Part shown: piece after piece, positions 1 through 7,137 of the stretch
Position numbering within the stretch: position 1 is the first letter of the stretch
How the letters are laid out: each line of letters opens with the position of its first letter
Source: CAZCZZ01 sp964503335
GTDB lineage: Bacteria; Verrucomicrobiota; Kiritimatiellia; CAIVKH01
Reading direction: 5' to 3'
Assembly (NCBI GenBank): GCA_964503335.1
Contig: CAZCZZ010000024.1
Coordinates: 1 to 52,726 of the forward strand
Length of the DNA stretch: 52,726 nt
The notes under the pieces: generated by a model
What the model saw: the letters and a program-made list of their open reading frames with translations, nothing else
Databases searched by the model: none
Told to the model about the DNA's origin: nothing
Translations under genes and position numbers: made by a program

Positions 1-40
1 ATTCGCGTCAATTGGCGCAAATTCGCGGTCGGCGTATATC
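1..40. repeat. short phrase repeat at window edge
   Basis: The first bases carry ATTCGCG twice, separated by a near copy, giving a degenerate tandem of a short AT/CG phrase. It lies downstream of the first minus-strand gene. It resembles the other short intergenic repeat phrases in this window. No function is assigned. Confidence 0.35.
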
Positions 41-113
41 CTTCCGTCTCTCAAATGTTGCCGATCCACCTCGCGGTATCTCGGTGCTCCATCAGAAAGG
101 TCCGATCCCGGCG

Positions 114-899
114 TTACGTTGCCAACACTTCGAGTGCCGCGTTCTTCGTGACGAGGTCATTTTCGAAACGTTGGCGGACTTGATCCTCCAAGGCCGTGCG
201 CCGCTCTTCGGGCGTGAGTTGTGTCCAGTCGCTGTGGGTGTTGTCGGCGTGGTAGCGCTTGATGTAGACGGCGTCGGGAACTTCGATCAGGTGGGCTGTC
301 AGGGCGAGACCGAAGACCCAGATCTGGTCGGCGAAGCGATCGCCTGGCGTGGACGGAATCGGTTGGACAACGTCGCGTCGCACAACGCCGCGGTACGGGA
401 TGCCGAGATTCCAGCGCCGGTCGAGTTCGATGGCCTCCCGCCACGGGGGGCGCGTGGCAGTGGGGAAGGGCGGACCCGGGAAACGCGTCGAGGGCTGTCC
501 CTCGAGGCCCTCGGCTTCGACGGGTCCAAACGCCACGCCGGCCGACGGCGTAGCATCCAGCGCGGCGACCAGCTTTTCGTAGAAGCCCGGCGTGATCCGA
601 TCATCCTGCGCGAGAATCGCTACGAACTCCGTCCGTGCGGACGCAAGAAGCCGGTTCGCATGCAGCCGCCAGCCAGACGGGATGATCTTCTTGCGAAAGG
701 TGATACGCAAATCGCGACGATGCCTGCGCTTGAGCCCATCCAGCGCGTTGTCTTCGGCGGTTTCGTCGCTGATGACGATGCGCGCATCGGACGGGATCCA
801 TTCGATATTGGCCGAGATGTTGTCGAGCCACGGCAGTGCGCGATGCAGGGGAATAAGGACGGTCAGGCGCGCGCTGGGCCTTGAACTAAACCACCACAC
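114..899 (-). CDS. family 2-like glycosyltransferase
   Basis: The 261-residue product has a GT-A-like N-terminus: a hydrophobic strand LTVLIPLHRALPW, then a segment with AQDDR near residue 105, which fits the DxD-type nucleotide-sugar site of family 2 enzymes. There is no signal peptide and no clear membrane segment, so it is probably cytoplasmic. I chose the GTG at 899 because GGGAG lies seven bases upstream; a longer in-frame ATG at 941 has no such site. With this start it overlaps the end of the oxidoreductase gene by 14 bp, which suggests translational coupling. The acceptor and sugar cannot be read from the sequence. The family is likely but not certain, because the C-terminal half is divergent. 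Confidence 0.65.
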   Translation of the reverse strand: MWWFSSRPSARLTVLIPLHRALPWLDNISANIEWIPSDARIVISDETAEDNALDGLKRRHRRDLRITFRKKIIPSGWRLHANRLLASARTEFVAILAQDDRITPGFYEKLVAALDATPSAGVAFGPVEAEGLEGQPSTRFPGPPFPTATRPPWREAIELDRRWNLGIPYRGVVRRDVVQPIPSTPGDRFADQIWVFGLALTAHLIEVPDAVYIKRYHADNTHSDWTQLTPEERRTALEDQVRQRFENDLVTKNAALEVLAT

Positions 900-2124
900 A
901 ATTCGTCTCCCGCGTGATCCTCGCCGCAACGGTCTCGCCATTCAGCGGCGCAGTCGTGAGCTTCCCTGTGTCGACCGTCCACCAGCCATCGTATTCGCGC
1001 GGTCCGAATCGATTTCGCTCATGCAGCCCGCTGGCGGGATCTTCCACGTCGGTGGAGCCGCGCGCGACAATCGGACAGGCCGACGAGGTCACGACTTCTG
1101 CCCCGCGCAATGCCGGGAACATTTCTGAAAGCACATCGAGCGAGCGATGCGCCACGGCGAAGGCCTCGCGCTCATCGTGGAGATCCTGCACGGGAGGCAC
1201 GGCGTCGAAATAGGTCCGGCACTCCGGATACCAGCTGATGTACACAAGCCCATCGCGGAACGGCACGACGTCGCCGTAGGGGCCTTGCACCATCGTGACC
1301 GGGGCCAGATTCCCCATGCCTGCGCGCAACTTCACGTAAGCCCGATGCTTGACCCGGTAGCAGAGCGAGCTGTCGTGCGGGACGCCCACGGTCTGGTCGA
1401 TGCGATCACGATCCTCCCACGTGCAGTTGACGACTTCGTCAGCGTCCAGCGTCGAAGCACCCTCCGGGGTTTCCAGATGCAGGCGGAATCCGCCGCCGCG
1501 TCGTTCGGCGGATCGAACGTGAACGTTGCAGCGTAGATCGATCAACGGGTGATGGATCAAGCGGTGCGTGAGCGCGTCGCCGAGCTCGCGGGTGTCCACC
1601 GACACTTCCTCGGTATCGAACACGTTCGTCACGGGGATGCCGTTCACTGCGGGACGTCCGCGCGGCCCGTGGCCACGCCGGAAGAACCAGTCGAGCGGGC
1701 GACCGATATAATGCGGAGCAAAGCGGAACGACCTGGCGATGTCAGGAAACGCATCCTTGAGCCGCGCGTACGCTTCTTCGAGACCGTCCGCGTTTTCAAT
1801 GCTGTCCGGCATGACGGCATAGACGAATCCCTCCGACCGCCACGTCTCCCACGGCAGCGGCCCGCACCAGCGTTCAAGGAGCGGAGCAAAGCTGAGCGCG
1901 CCTTCGAGCATCCGTCGCCCGGTCGCGCCGGAGCGGTCGATCGCATAGACAAACCCAAGGTGAATCTTCCCCTCATTCCCGCGGCTCGCCGCGAGAAGGG
2001 GGGCCGCGCGGCGTTCAAGCAGGCGGACTTGTCGCCCGCGAGCGGCCAGCGCAAACGCCACGCTGGCGCCTTGAAGGCCCGCACCAAGGACTGCGATGGG
2101 AGTGGTCACACGTGCCGCGAGCAT
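886..2124 (-). CDS. FAD-dependent oxidoreductase (DAO-like)
   Basis: The 412-residue product opens with a Rossmann dinucleotide-binding motif, IAVLGAGLQGASVAFALAARG, followed by the acidic strand end VRLLER expected to bind the ribose of FAD. A Gly-rich ATAG-like segment near the C-terminus (VDTGKLTTAPLNGE) fits the D-amino-acid-oxidase fold. The substrate is unknown. It is followed by, and overlaps, a glycosyltransferase gene, so it may modify a sugar or lipid in a surface-glycan pathway; that is inference from context. The ATG at 2124 is preferred over a TTG at 2139, which falls inside an intergenic palindrome. A GTG at 2109 is also possible. Confidence 0.75.
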   Translation of the reverse strand: MLAARVTTPIAVLGAGLQGASVAFALAARGRQVRLLERRAAPLLAASRGNEGKIHLGFVYAIDRSGATGRRMLEGALSFAPLLERWCGPLPWETWRSEGFVYAVMPDSIENADGLEEAYARLKDAFPDIARSFRFAPHYIGRPLDWFFRRGHGPRGRPAVNGIPVTNVFDTEEVSVDTRELGDALTHRLIHHPLIDLRCNVHVRSAERRGGGFRLHLETPEGASTLDADEVVNCTWEDRDRIDQTVGVPHDSSLCYRVKHRAYVKLRAGMGNLAPVTMVQGPYGDVVPFRDGLVYISWYPECRTYFDAVPPVQDLHDEREAFAVAHRSLDVLSEMFPALRGAEVVTSSACPIVARGSTDVEDPASGLHERNRFGPREYDGWWTVDTGKLTTAPLNGETVAARITRETNCVVV

Positions 2125-2133
2125 GGCCAAAAG

Positions 2134-2180
2134 TTCCAATCCTTGGAAGTCCGCGCCACTGGAACTTCCAAGGAATGGAA
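2134..2180. repeat. two TTCCA-N5-TGGAA palindromes
   Basis: TTCCAATCCTTGGAA at 2134-2148 and TTCCAAGGAATGGAA at 2166-2180 are two palindromes of the form TTCCA-N5-TGGAA. The second is nested with a further palindrome TGGAAC-TTCCA and repeats GGAACTTC. A third relative lies at 33952-33966. They sit upstream of the oxidoreductase gene and could be an operator or a dispersed repeat family. Confidence 0.55.
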
Positions 2181-2204
2181 CTTCTTCCGGATTCCGCTGT
2201 AGCA

Positions 2205-2219
2205 GCGCTCTGCGAGCGC
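2205..2219. repeat. GC hairpin downstream of response regulator
   Basis: GCGCTC and GAGCGC form a perfect 6-bp stem around a TGC loop, 30 bp beyond the stop codon of the receiver gene. No clear T tract follows on the minus strand, so it may be a repeat rather than an intrinsic terminator. Confidence 0.4.
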
Positions 2220-2250
2220 CTCTTTGTCCCAGCTCTGGACTATTCCCCCT

Positions 2251-2628
2251 TCAAGCGGTGGCCTGCGCGCGCTTGAGGATGTCGTCCACGAGGGACCGGA
2301 CGGACATCATCTCGAAGGGCTTGGCGAGGAAGTCCTTGATGCCGGCTTCGGCGCATTGGTCGATCAGGTCACCGGTGCTGTAGCCGGAGACGACGACGAT
2401 GGGGAGGGCGGGCTTCTTTTCGCGGATTTCCCGAAGCAGGGTAATTCCGCTCGGCGTGCCCGGGATGTGAAGATCGGACAGGACGAGATCGAAGGTTTCG
2501 CTGAGGGCCAGCTTCTGGGCCTGGCTGCCGTCTGCCGCAGTCGCCACTTCGTGACCCATATGACCGATGATCCGGCGAAGCAGCGTGCTGATGGCAGCTT
2601 CATCCTCGATGATCAAGATTTTCGCCAT
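2251..2628 (-). CDS. single-domain response regulator
   Basis: This 125-residue protein is one receiver domain and nothing else. It starts MAKILIIEDE with the acidic pair that binds Mg2+, has the phosphoacceptor Asp in LVLSDLHIPG near residue 53, a Ser/Thr switch region VVVSGYS, and the conserved Lys in LAKPF. There is no output domain, so it would act by protein contact, like CheY- or DivK-type regulators. The start at 2628 gives the usual N-terminus; an upstream in-frame start would add 19 residues unlike the family. No histidine kinase is adjacent. It is divergent from the VTC gene, with 230 bp between them. Confidence 0.88.
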   Translation of the reverse strand: MAKILIIEDEAAISTLLRRIIGHMGHEVATAADGSQAQKLALSETFDLVLSDLHIPGTPSGITLLREIREKKPALPIVVVSGYSTGDLIDQCAEAGIKDFLAKPFEMMSVRSLVDDILKRAQATA

Positions 2629-2858
2629 GCAATGCTGTTTAGCAACTTGCGGGCCAAACGGACCTTCCGCCGTCAACCGTCGCATGGGGTATGTGTCCGG
2701 ACGCTGACGCCGGCCTCCCGGTGCAACTTTGTGCGGAGCCTGGAAACGCGTCGGGTGCCTGCTGCAGCAGGAATTGCCTAAACTCCATATTTAACGTATG
2801 TTGCGAAGTTGGTGTGTCCGTGGCATGGCTGCTGCTGGACAAGAACCGGGCAGGAAAC

Positions 2859-3665
2859 ATGGGAACAGGTACCGTTCAAAAAACAGCATTGGAGTTGGAG
2901 CGGCATGAGGCCAAATACCTCATTCATCCGGCGCTGGTACCTCAAATTCGCGACTTTATCCGACCATTCTGTGTGGCGGACGACAACGCCGAAGGCGGCT
3001 TGCCGGAATACACCGTGACGACGCTGCAACTCGATTCACCTTCGCTGTCTCTCTACTATGCGAAGGAACAGGAATCGATAAACCGCTTCAAGATCCGCGT
3101 TCGCACGTATGGCTTTGACGGCGCATGCCCCGTGTTCCTCGAGGTGAAGCGGAAGATCAAGGGCGTGATCGTGAAGACCCGTGCGACAGTACCCTCCTCG
3201 ATGTGGGGCCCGGACATCATCTTCAATCCACCCCAGACCCTGAAATTCCGGTCGCTCAAGGAAGAGTACAACTACCTCAATTTTGTGCGGCTGGTAAAGG
3301 AACTCGGCGCGAAGCCCGTTGTGCTCGTTCGCTACATTCGTGAATCGTATCTCGGCAAGTACGACCAGTACTCGCGCCTCACGTTCGACCGGTCCCTCTG
3401 CTACAGGCCGGCGCGCGACTGGGAGCTTCTGCCGAAGAACGGACACTGGTGGTCGATGGACTCCGCGACGGCGCACAATCGTCCGTTCAGCGGCGTCATC
3501 CTGGAACTCAAGACGTTCAGCGATGCGCCGCTCTGGATGGTGGACCTCACGGAGCGATTTGATCTGGTCAGAGTCGGCTTCTGCAAATACTTTACCGCGA
3601 TGCGCATGGAGAAGGTGTTCACGGGGGATACCTTCTCCGACGCCTCGGAGAATTGCACCTACTGA
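2859..3665 (+). CDS. VTC-domain polyphosphate polymerase-like protein
   Basis: The 268-residue product matches the VTC catalytic tunnel fold. Visible signature residues are ERHEAKY (E17, K19), RFKIRVRTYG (R76, K78, R80, R82), FLEVKRK (E95, K97), VRYIRESY (R158, R161), RLTFDR (R173), ILELK (E216, K218) and FCKYF (K243). In yeast Vtc4 the equivalent basic residues line the tunnel that makes polyphosphate from ATP, and the Glu binds metal. Bacterial VTC proteins commonly sit beside DUF4956 and CotH genes, as here. The ATG at 2859 has AGGA four bases upstream; the open frame extends further 5' but without family similarity. The product has no membrane segment and would be cytoplasmic. The product polymer is not proven. 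Confidence 0.85.
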   Translation: MGTGTVQKTALELERHEAKYLIHPALVPQIRDFIRPFCVADDNAEGGLPEYTVTTLQLDSPSLSLYYAKEQESINRFKIRVRTYGFDGACPVFLEVKRKIKGVIVKTRATVPSSMWGPDIIFNPPQTLKFRSLKEEYNYLNFVRLVKELGAKPVVLVRYIRESYLGKYDQYSRLTFDRSLCYRPARDWELLPKNGHWWSMDSATAHNRPFSGVILELKTFSDAPLWMVDLTERFDLVRVGFCKYFTAMRMEKVFTGDTFSDASENCTY

Positions 3666-3690
3666 AGAAGGGCAGCAGGCCAACAGCAGC

Positions 3691-4374
3691 ATGGATACAT
3701 TTTTTGAAATGATGGGACCGGCCCGCATGATGGGCGTCGGTCAAATGATGGTGGGTCTCCTGCTCAGCTTCGTCCTCGCCCTGGCCATTGCGACGGTGTA
3801 CCGCTGGACCTACCAGGGCCTCTCGTACTCCCGCTCGTTCGTGCACACCCAGGTCCTCGGCTCCATCGTCGCCTGCATGATGATCGAGGCCATCGGCAAC
3901 AACCTCGCCCGCGGTCTGGGCATTCTCGGCACACTGGCGATCATCCGATTCCGCACGCCGATCCGCGACCCGCGCGACATTATTTTCCTTTTCGCCGCGC
4001 TGGCGATGGGCATTGCGTCCGGCGCCGGTGTGTTCGCCGTGGCGATCACGGGAACCCTGATGTTCTGCTTCGTGGCCTTGTACCTCCACTGGTCGCCCTT
4101 TGCGTCGCGCCGCGAGTATGAAGGCTTGCTGCGTTTTGTGCTGCCGGTCGGATCCGCCCACGACCGTGAGATTCACGATGTCTTTGGCAGGTATTGTCAA
4201 TCGACAGTCCTGGTTGCGATGCGCGAGGCGATCCAGGGCAATGCGATCGAGTATTCCTATCAGGTTCGCCTCAACGACCCGTCGTATCAGGCTGACCTGC
4301 TTGATGCCCTGCACGGCATCGAGGACATGAGCGAAGTCAGCTTGCTGATGCAGCGTTCGACGGTGGAGATCTAA
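3691..4374 (+). CDS. DUF4956 integral membrane protein
   Basis: The 227-residue product has hydrophobic segments at about residues 17-37, 50-68 and 95-120. They surround a conserved basic stretch, LAIIRFRTPIRDPRDI, typical of DUF4956. The C-terminal ~90 residues are soluble and resemble a small alpha/beta regulatory fold. DUF4956 has no established activity but is repeatedly encoded beside VTC-domain genes, which suggests it is the membrane partner of the polymerase, either anchor or channel; that is inference. The start at 3691 follows the VTC stop by 25 bp. The HlyD gene begins 2 bp after its stop, so the three genes look like one operon. Confidence 0.8.
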   Translation: MDTFFEMMGPARMMGVGQMMVGLLLSFVLALAIATVYRWTYQGLSYSRSFVHTQVLGSIVACMMIEAIGNNLARGLGILGTLAIIRFRTPIRDPRDIIFLFAALAMGIASGAGVFAVAITGTLMFCFVALYLHWSPFASRREYEGLLRFVLPVGSAHDREIHDVFGRYCQSTVLVAMREAIQGNAIEYSYQVRLNDPSYQADLLDALHGIEDMSEVSLLMQRSTVEI

Positions 4375-4376
4375 CG

Positions 4377-5522
4377 ATGACCGGCGATCTCTCCAATCGA
4401 AGCATCCCACGACACCCTCGCGTGTGGTGGAGCCGTTTGAAGGTCCGCTGGCCTTTTGTGGTCTGGTTATTCGCCGCCGGTGCGGCGATCTTCCTTTATG
4501 TCGAGAGCACGGACACGGTGTATTTCGAGGGCGAAGTCGAGGCGCGGCGTGAGCATGCGGCGCCGGTGGAGAACGCCCGACTTATTGAAGTCCTCGTAAA
4601 GCCAGGCGATCGCGTAGTCGCGGGCCAGGTGCTGGCCCGGTTCGATTCGCTCATCACCGATGCCGAGATGGCGCTGGAGCAGATCCAGGCCGAGCGTCAA
4701 TTCAGCCTCGCGATCTTTGAAGCCGAGGCTCAGCTCCGCGAGATGCGTCTCCAGCAGGCGGGCGACGAGAAGCGGCTCGAAGTTTTCAGCGCCGAAGTCG
4801 GCCGCATGGAAGAGCTTGTCAATGCCGGTTTGGGTGAGCTGGCGAACCTCGGCTACTTCCGCGCAGAAGCGGCGGCGCTTGCAAAGACCGTCGAGCTCTA
4901 TCCCTCCGTCATCAAGGAGTTCGAGCAGGACGTGGAATTGGCCCGTCAGCGCCTCGAACAGGTTCGCGGCATGCTTCCCGATGGTGCGACCACGTCACCC
5001 AAGGCTGAAGACGCGAGACAGAGCCTGCTCACCGCCTTTCGCGAAATGAACACGCTGCGTTCGGGTACGGATGGCGTGGTTTCCCGCGTGATGCACCGGC
5101 CGGGCGACGTCGTGGTATCGGGCGATCCCGTGGTCAGCGTGCTTCTGGATTCCCCGCCCACGGTCACGGCCCTGATGCCCGAGAGTTTCCTGCGTGACAT
5201 TCAGGTCGGATCCGAAGTGCTGGTTACCCGCCGCGGAGAGACCCGGCGCGATGTGATGGTCAAAGGCGTGGTGGCAACCATGAGTCCCGACATTGTGACC
5301 GTCGCCATGGAAGTCACGGCTGCGCAATCCGGATTCCCACTGCCGATCGATCCGAATCGCCCACAACCCCGCTTCGCCCGTGGCCGCCAGTTGTCGATTA
5401 CGCTGGCAAACGCATCGAACCTCATTCCTGGCGAAACCGTGCTGATCTACGGCGACACGCCGGACTGGTACGACATCGCAGCCAGGGTCGGTCAGATATT
5501 CAAAGGCAGAAATCCGCAGTGA
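4377..5522 (+). CDS. HlyD-family periplasmic adaptor protein
   Basis: The 381-residue product has one N-terminal membrane segment (about 24-42), a split lipoyl-like domain (IEVLVKPGDRVVAGQVLARFDS near 62-84, closing with TDGVVSRVMHRPGDVV near 230), and a coiled-coil hairpin rich in Glu, Gln, Arg and Leu between about 92 and 210. This is the membrane-fusion-protein layout that bridges an inner-membrane transporter to a TolC-type channel. There is no ABC, RND or MFS pump gene next to it; its immediate partner is the DUF4956 membrane protein 2 bp upstream. A TolC-like exported protein is encoded nearby on the other strand. Cargo is unknown. Confidence 0.82.
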   Translation: MTGDLSNRSIPRHPRVWWSRLKVRWPFVVWLFAAGAAIFLYVESTDTVYFEGEVEARREHAAPVENARLIEVLVKPGDRVVAGQVLARFDSLITDAEMALEQIQAERQFSLAIFEAEAQLREMRLQQAGDEKRLEVFSAEVGRMEELVNAGLGELANLGYFRAEAAALAKTVELYPSVIKEFEQDVELARQRLEQVRGMLPDGATTSPKAEDARQSLLTAFREMNTLRSGTDGVVSRVMHRPGDVVVSGDPVVSVLLDSPPTVTALMPESFLRDIQVGSEVLVTRRGETRRDVMVKGVVATMSPDIVTVAMEVTAAQSGFPLPIDPNRPQPRFARGRQLSITLANASNLIPGETVLIYGDTPDWYDIAARVGQIFKGRNPQ

Positions 5523-5567
5523 TCTTTCGGAGGGGTACGCTGCCGTGTGCCCGCTTTCTCGGGGGAG

Positions 5568-5592
5568 GGACGGGATCGTCTGCGTCCCGTCC
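5568..5592 (+). terminator. hairpin after the HlyD gene
   Basis: GGACGGG (5568-5574) pairs with CCCGTCC (5586-5592) around an 11-base loop, 45 bp after the HlyD stop codon. It could end the VTC-DUF4956-HlyD transcript. No run of T follows, so it may be a repeat or depend on Rho. Confidence 0.35.
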
Positions 5593-5615
5593 GGGACATA
5601 ATCACGACAGAATAC

Positions 5616-5652
5616 GGACGGAACCCTGCGGGATTCCATACCTCCCGCTGAT
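5616..5652. repeat. 37-bp direct repeat, copy A (flanks hicBA)
   Basis: This 37-bp sequence matches copy B at 6121-6157 at 35 of 37 positions. In copy A the internal palindrome is partly decayed. It is followed at once by CCCGC-TGATT-GCGGG (5643-5657), a hairpin just beyond the hicA stop codon that could terminate hicBA on the minus strand. Confidence 0.75.
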
Positions 5653-5658
5653 TGCGGG

Positions 5659-5874
5659 CTAAAGGTCTTCTCGACTTAGCCCGGTGCTCCTGGCGATTCG
5701 AGCGAGCATCTTGGGACCGATTTCGACAGAATCATGGAAGGCAAAAACGAAGTCGGGCCAGCCGGGACGCTGAAGAACCTTGTGGGATGTCCCGAGTTGC
5801 CGTTTGAGTGTCCAGCCAATCCGAAAAAGCGCAGCCAGTAAGCGTTTGGATTTTGAAGCGGGCCACTGACTCAT
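5659..5874 (-). CDS. hicA: HicA-type mRNA interferase toxin
   Basis: This 71-residue protein has the HicA double-stranded-RNA-binding-like fold signature: KSKRLLAALFRIGW, then a basic strand KRQLGTSHKVL with the catalytic-type His, and the C-terminal helix MLARIARSTGLS. HicA toxins cleave mRNA when free of HicB. The ATG overlaps the stop codon of the upstream hicB by four bases, so the order is antitoxin first, the reverse of the E. coli hicAB order but seen elsewhere. The hydrophobic PGWPDFVFAF insert is a common variant. Function as an active toxin is inferred. Confidence 0.8.
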   Translation of the reverse strand: MSQWPASKSKRLLAALFRIGWTLKRQLGTSHKVLQRPGWPDFVFAFHDSVEIGPKMLARIARSTGLSREDL

Positions 5875-6104
5875 GCAGGTATCGCAAACAATGCCTGCAA
5901 CTGCGGAATTTTTTCCCCATGTTCAAGACGGTCGGCGAGGACCCGTAGCGCCAACGTCTCCGCTTTATCTACCGCTTCCTGACGCGTGTTGCCATAGGCC
6001 ATAACCCCCGGCAATTCCGGGATTTCAGCCAGCCAACGGCCGTCATCTTCTCTTTCGATTTCCAGCTTCACGATACGTACTAAATACCACGCAAGTAGTC
6101 GCAT
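5871..6104 (-). CDS. hicB: HicB-type antitoxin
   Basis: This 77-residue product carries the HicB partial RNase-H-like fold: VKLEIEREDDGRWLAEIPEL, PGVMAYGNTRQEAVDKAETL and ALRVLADRLEHGE. HicB binds and neutralises HicA. It lacks the C-terminal helix-turn-helix or ribbon-helix-helix domain present in longer HicB proteins, so self-repression may be weak or absent. The ATG at 6104 is chosen; a GTG eight codons later is possible, and the frame extends upstream without HicB similarity. hicB and hicA overlap by 4 bp. Confidence 0.8.
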   Translation of the reverse strand: MRLLAWYLVRIVKLEIEREDDGRWLAEIPELPGVMAYGNTRQEAVDKAETLALRVLADRLEHGEKIPQLQALFAIPA

Positions 6105-6120
6105 CTCAAGGGGCGAGATT

Positions 6121-6157
6121 GGACGGAACCCTGCGGGATTCCGTCCCTCCCGCTGAT
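6121..6157. repeat. 37-bp direct repeat, copy B (flanks hicBA)
   Basis: This copy lies 16 bp upstream of hicB and differs from copy A at two positions. It contains a perfect inverted repeat GGACGGAA/TTCCGTCC around a 10-base loop. A short tandem TGATCAC-TGATCAC follows at 6154-6168, near the end of the TolC-like gene. Confidence 0.75.
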
Positions 6158-6166
6158 CACTGATCA

Positions 6167-7075
6167 CTATTTCGCCGACCCAAGCCCGCTCTTCAGATAC
6201 TCCGTGATGTAGCCGCCGGTGAGCTGATCGAGGAGGAAGGCCCCGCGCATCTTGCGGACCTTGGTGGGAACGGAATTCTTGTAGGAGTCGCTTTCGAGCA
6301 GCATCAACGCTTCCACGAGATCGAAATAAACTTCGGCCACGCGGGTGCGGAGCTCCATCTTGAACGTCGCGACATCGGCATCGGCCCGCGCGGCGGTGGG
6401 TTCTTCGGGATGGAAGACGAGCTGGGCGAGATCCCACGTCAGGAATACGCCGTATTCATCGACCCACATTGTATCCTCACCCGTGACGTAGCTGTCCGGG
6501 CCGAGATCGGTGGTGGACTGGAAGCTCGTGCGACGCGAGCTGGAAGATGAGGACTGGCGGGTGCTGGATGACGTGGTCTGGGCAGAGCCGGACTCAGTTC
6601 CCGTGCTGGTGCTGTCCGAGGTCGAATCGCGGAACTCGAAGGGCTGGCCAAACACATTGGAAATGGTTTCCTGTGTTGTTTCGGACTGGTTTTCCGAGGA
6701 CTGGGAGGAAGAGGTCTCGTTATCTATCCCGGATTCAACGGAACGTTCGGAGCCCGATTCGCTGGAGTTTTCGGACCCCCGGGTCGTTTCTTTGCGATCG
6801 ATCACGTTATAATTGCGATAGATGGCCTCAGAAGTGCTCCAGTAGAGCTCCAGTCTGGGTACCAGGGCGGAGAGGCGCATGCGCTTCAGCCACTCCTGTT
6901 GCTCCTTGATCGACTTGGGAAGATTCGCCATGGCCGCCTCAATCACGGCCTCGGCGGGGGCAAGGTTTTCGAGCGAAAGATCGTCGTAGAGACTGGTTGC
7001 AGGTGCAGCGTTGACCGAGGGCGTACATAGGGCCGCGGCGACGCCTAAAGCCATGGCCGCGAAAAACTTCGGCAT
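6167..7075 (-). CDS. exported TolC-like protein with Ser-rich insert
   Basis: The 302-residue product begins MPKFFAAMALGVAAALCTPSVNA, a clear Sec signal peptide; a start at 7132 is also open but would bury it. After cleavage, helical segments (AEAVIEAAMANLPKSIKEQQ; later LTWDLAQLVFHPEEPTAAR and MELRTRVAEVYFDLVEAL) resemble the long helices and a strand of outer-membrane efflux (TolC-type) proteins, but only about one repeat is present. Between them, residues ~97-188 form a low-complexity region very rich in Ser, Thr and Glu, ending in a Ser/Arg block (TRQSSSSSSRRTS). It is divergent from the CotH-kinase gene, with 62 bp between starts. It may be the outer-membrane partner of the HlyD protein or a CotH substrate; both are inference. 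Confidence 0.5.
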   Translation of the reverse strand: MPKFFAAMALGVAAALCTPSVNAAPATSLYDDLSLENLAPAEAVIEAAMANLPKSIKEQQEWLKRMRLSALVPRLELYWSTSEAIYRNYNVIDRKETTRGSENSSESGSERSVESGIDNETSSSQSSENQSETTQETISNVFGQPFEFRDSTSDSTSTGTESGSAQTTSSSTRQSSSSSSRRTSFQSTTDLGPDSYVTGEDTMWVDEYGVFLTWDLAQLVFHPEEPTAARADADVATFKMELRTRVAEVYFDLVEALMLLESDSYKNSVPTKVRKMRGAFLLDQLTGGYITEYLKSGLGSAK

Positions 7076-7137
7076 GGCGGGCTTGGATGACAAAGCGAGC
7101 AGGGTGGGGTAACCTTGATGTTTTGGGAGCATAGATA

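Noticed and set aside
12..884. 290-codon plus-strand open frame at the window start
   Set aside because: The composition is that of a shadow frame; the minus-strand glycosyltransferase has a meaningful N-terminus and ribosome site.
5616..6157. Insertion sequence around hicBA
   Set aside because: There is no transposase gene or remnant between the repeats, so it is reported only as a repeat-flanked cassette.
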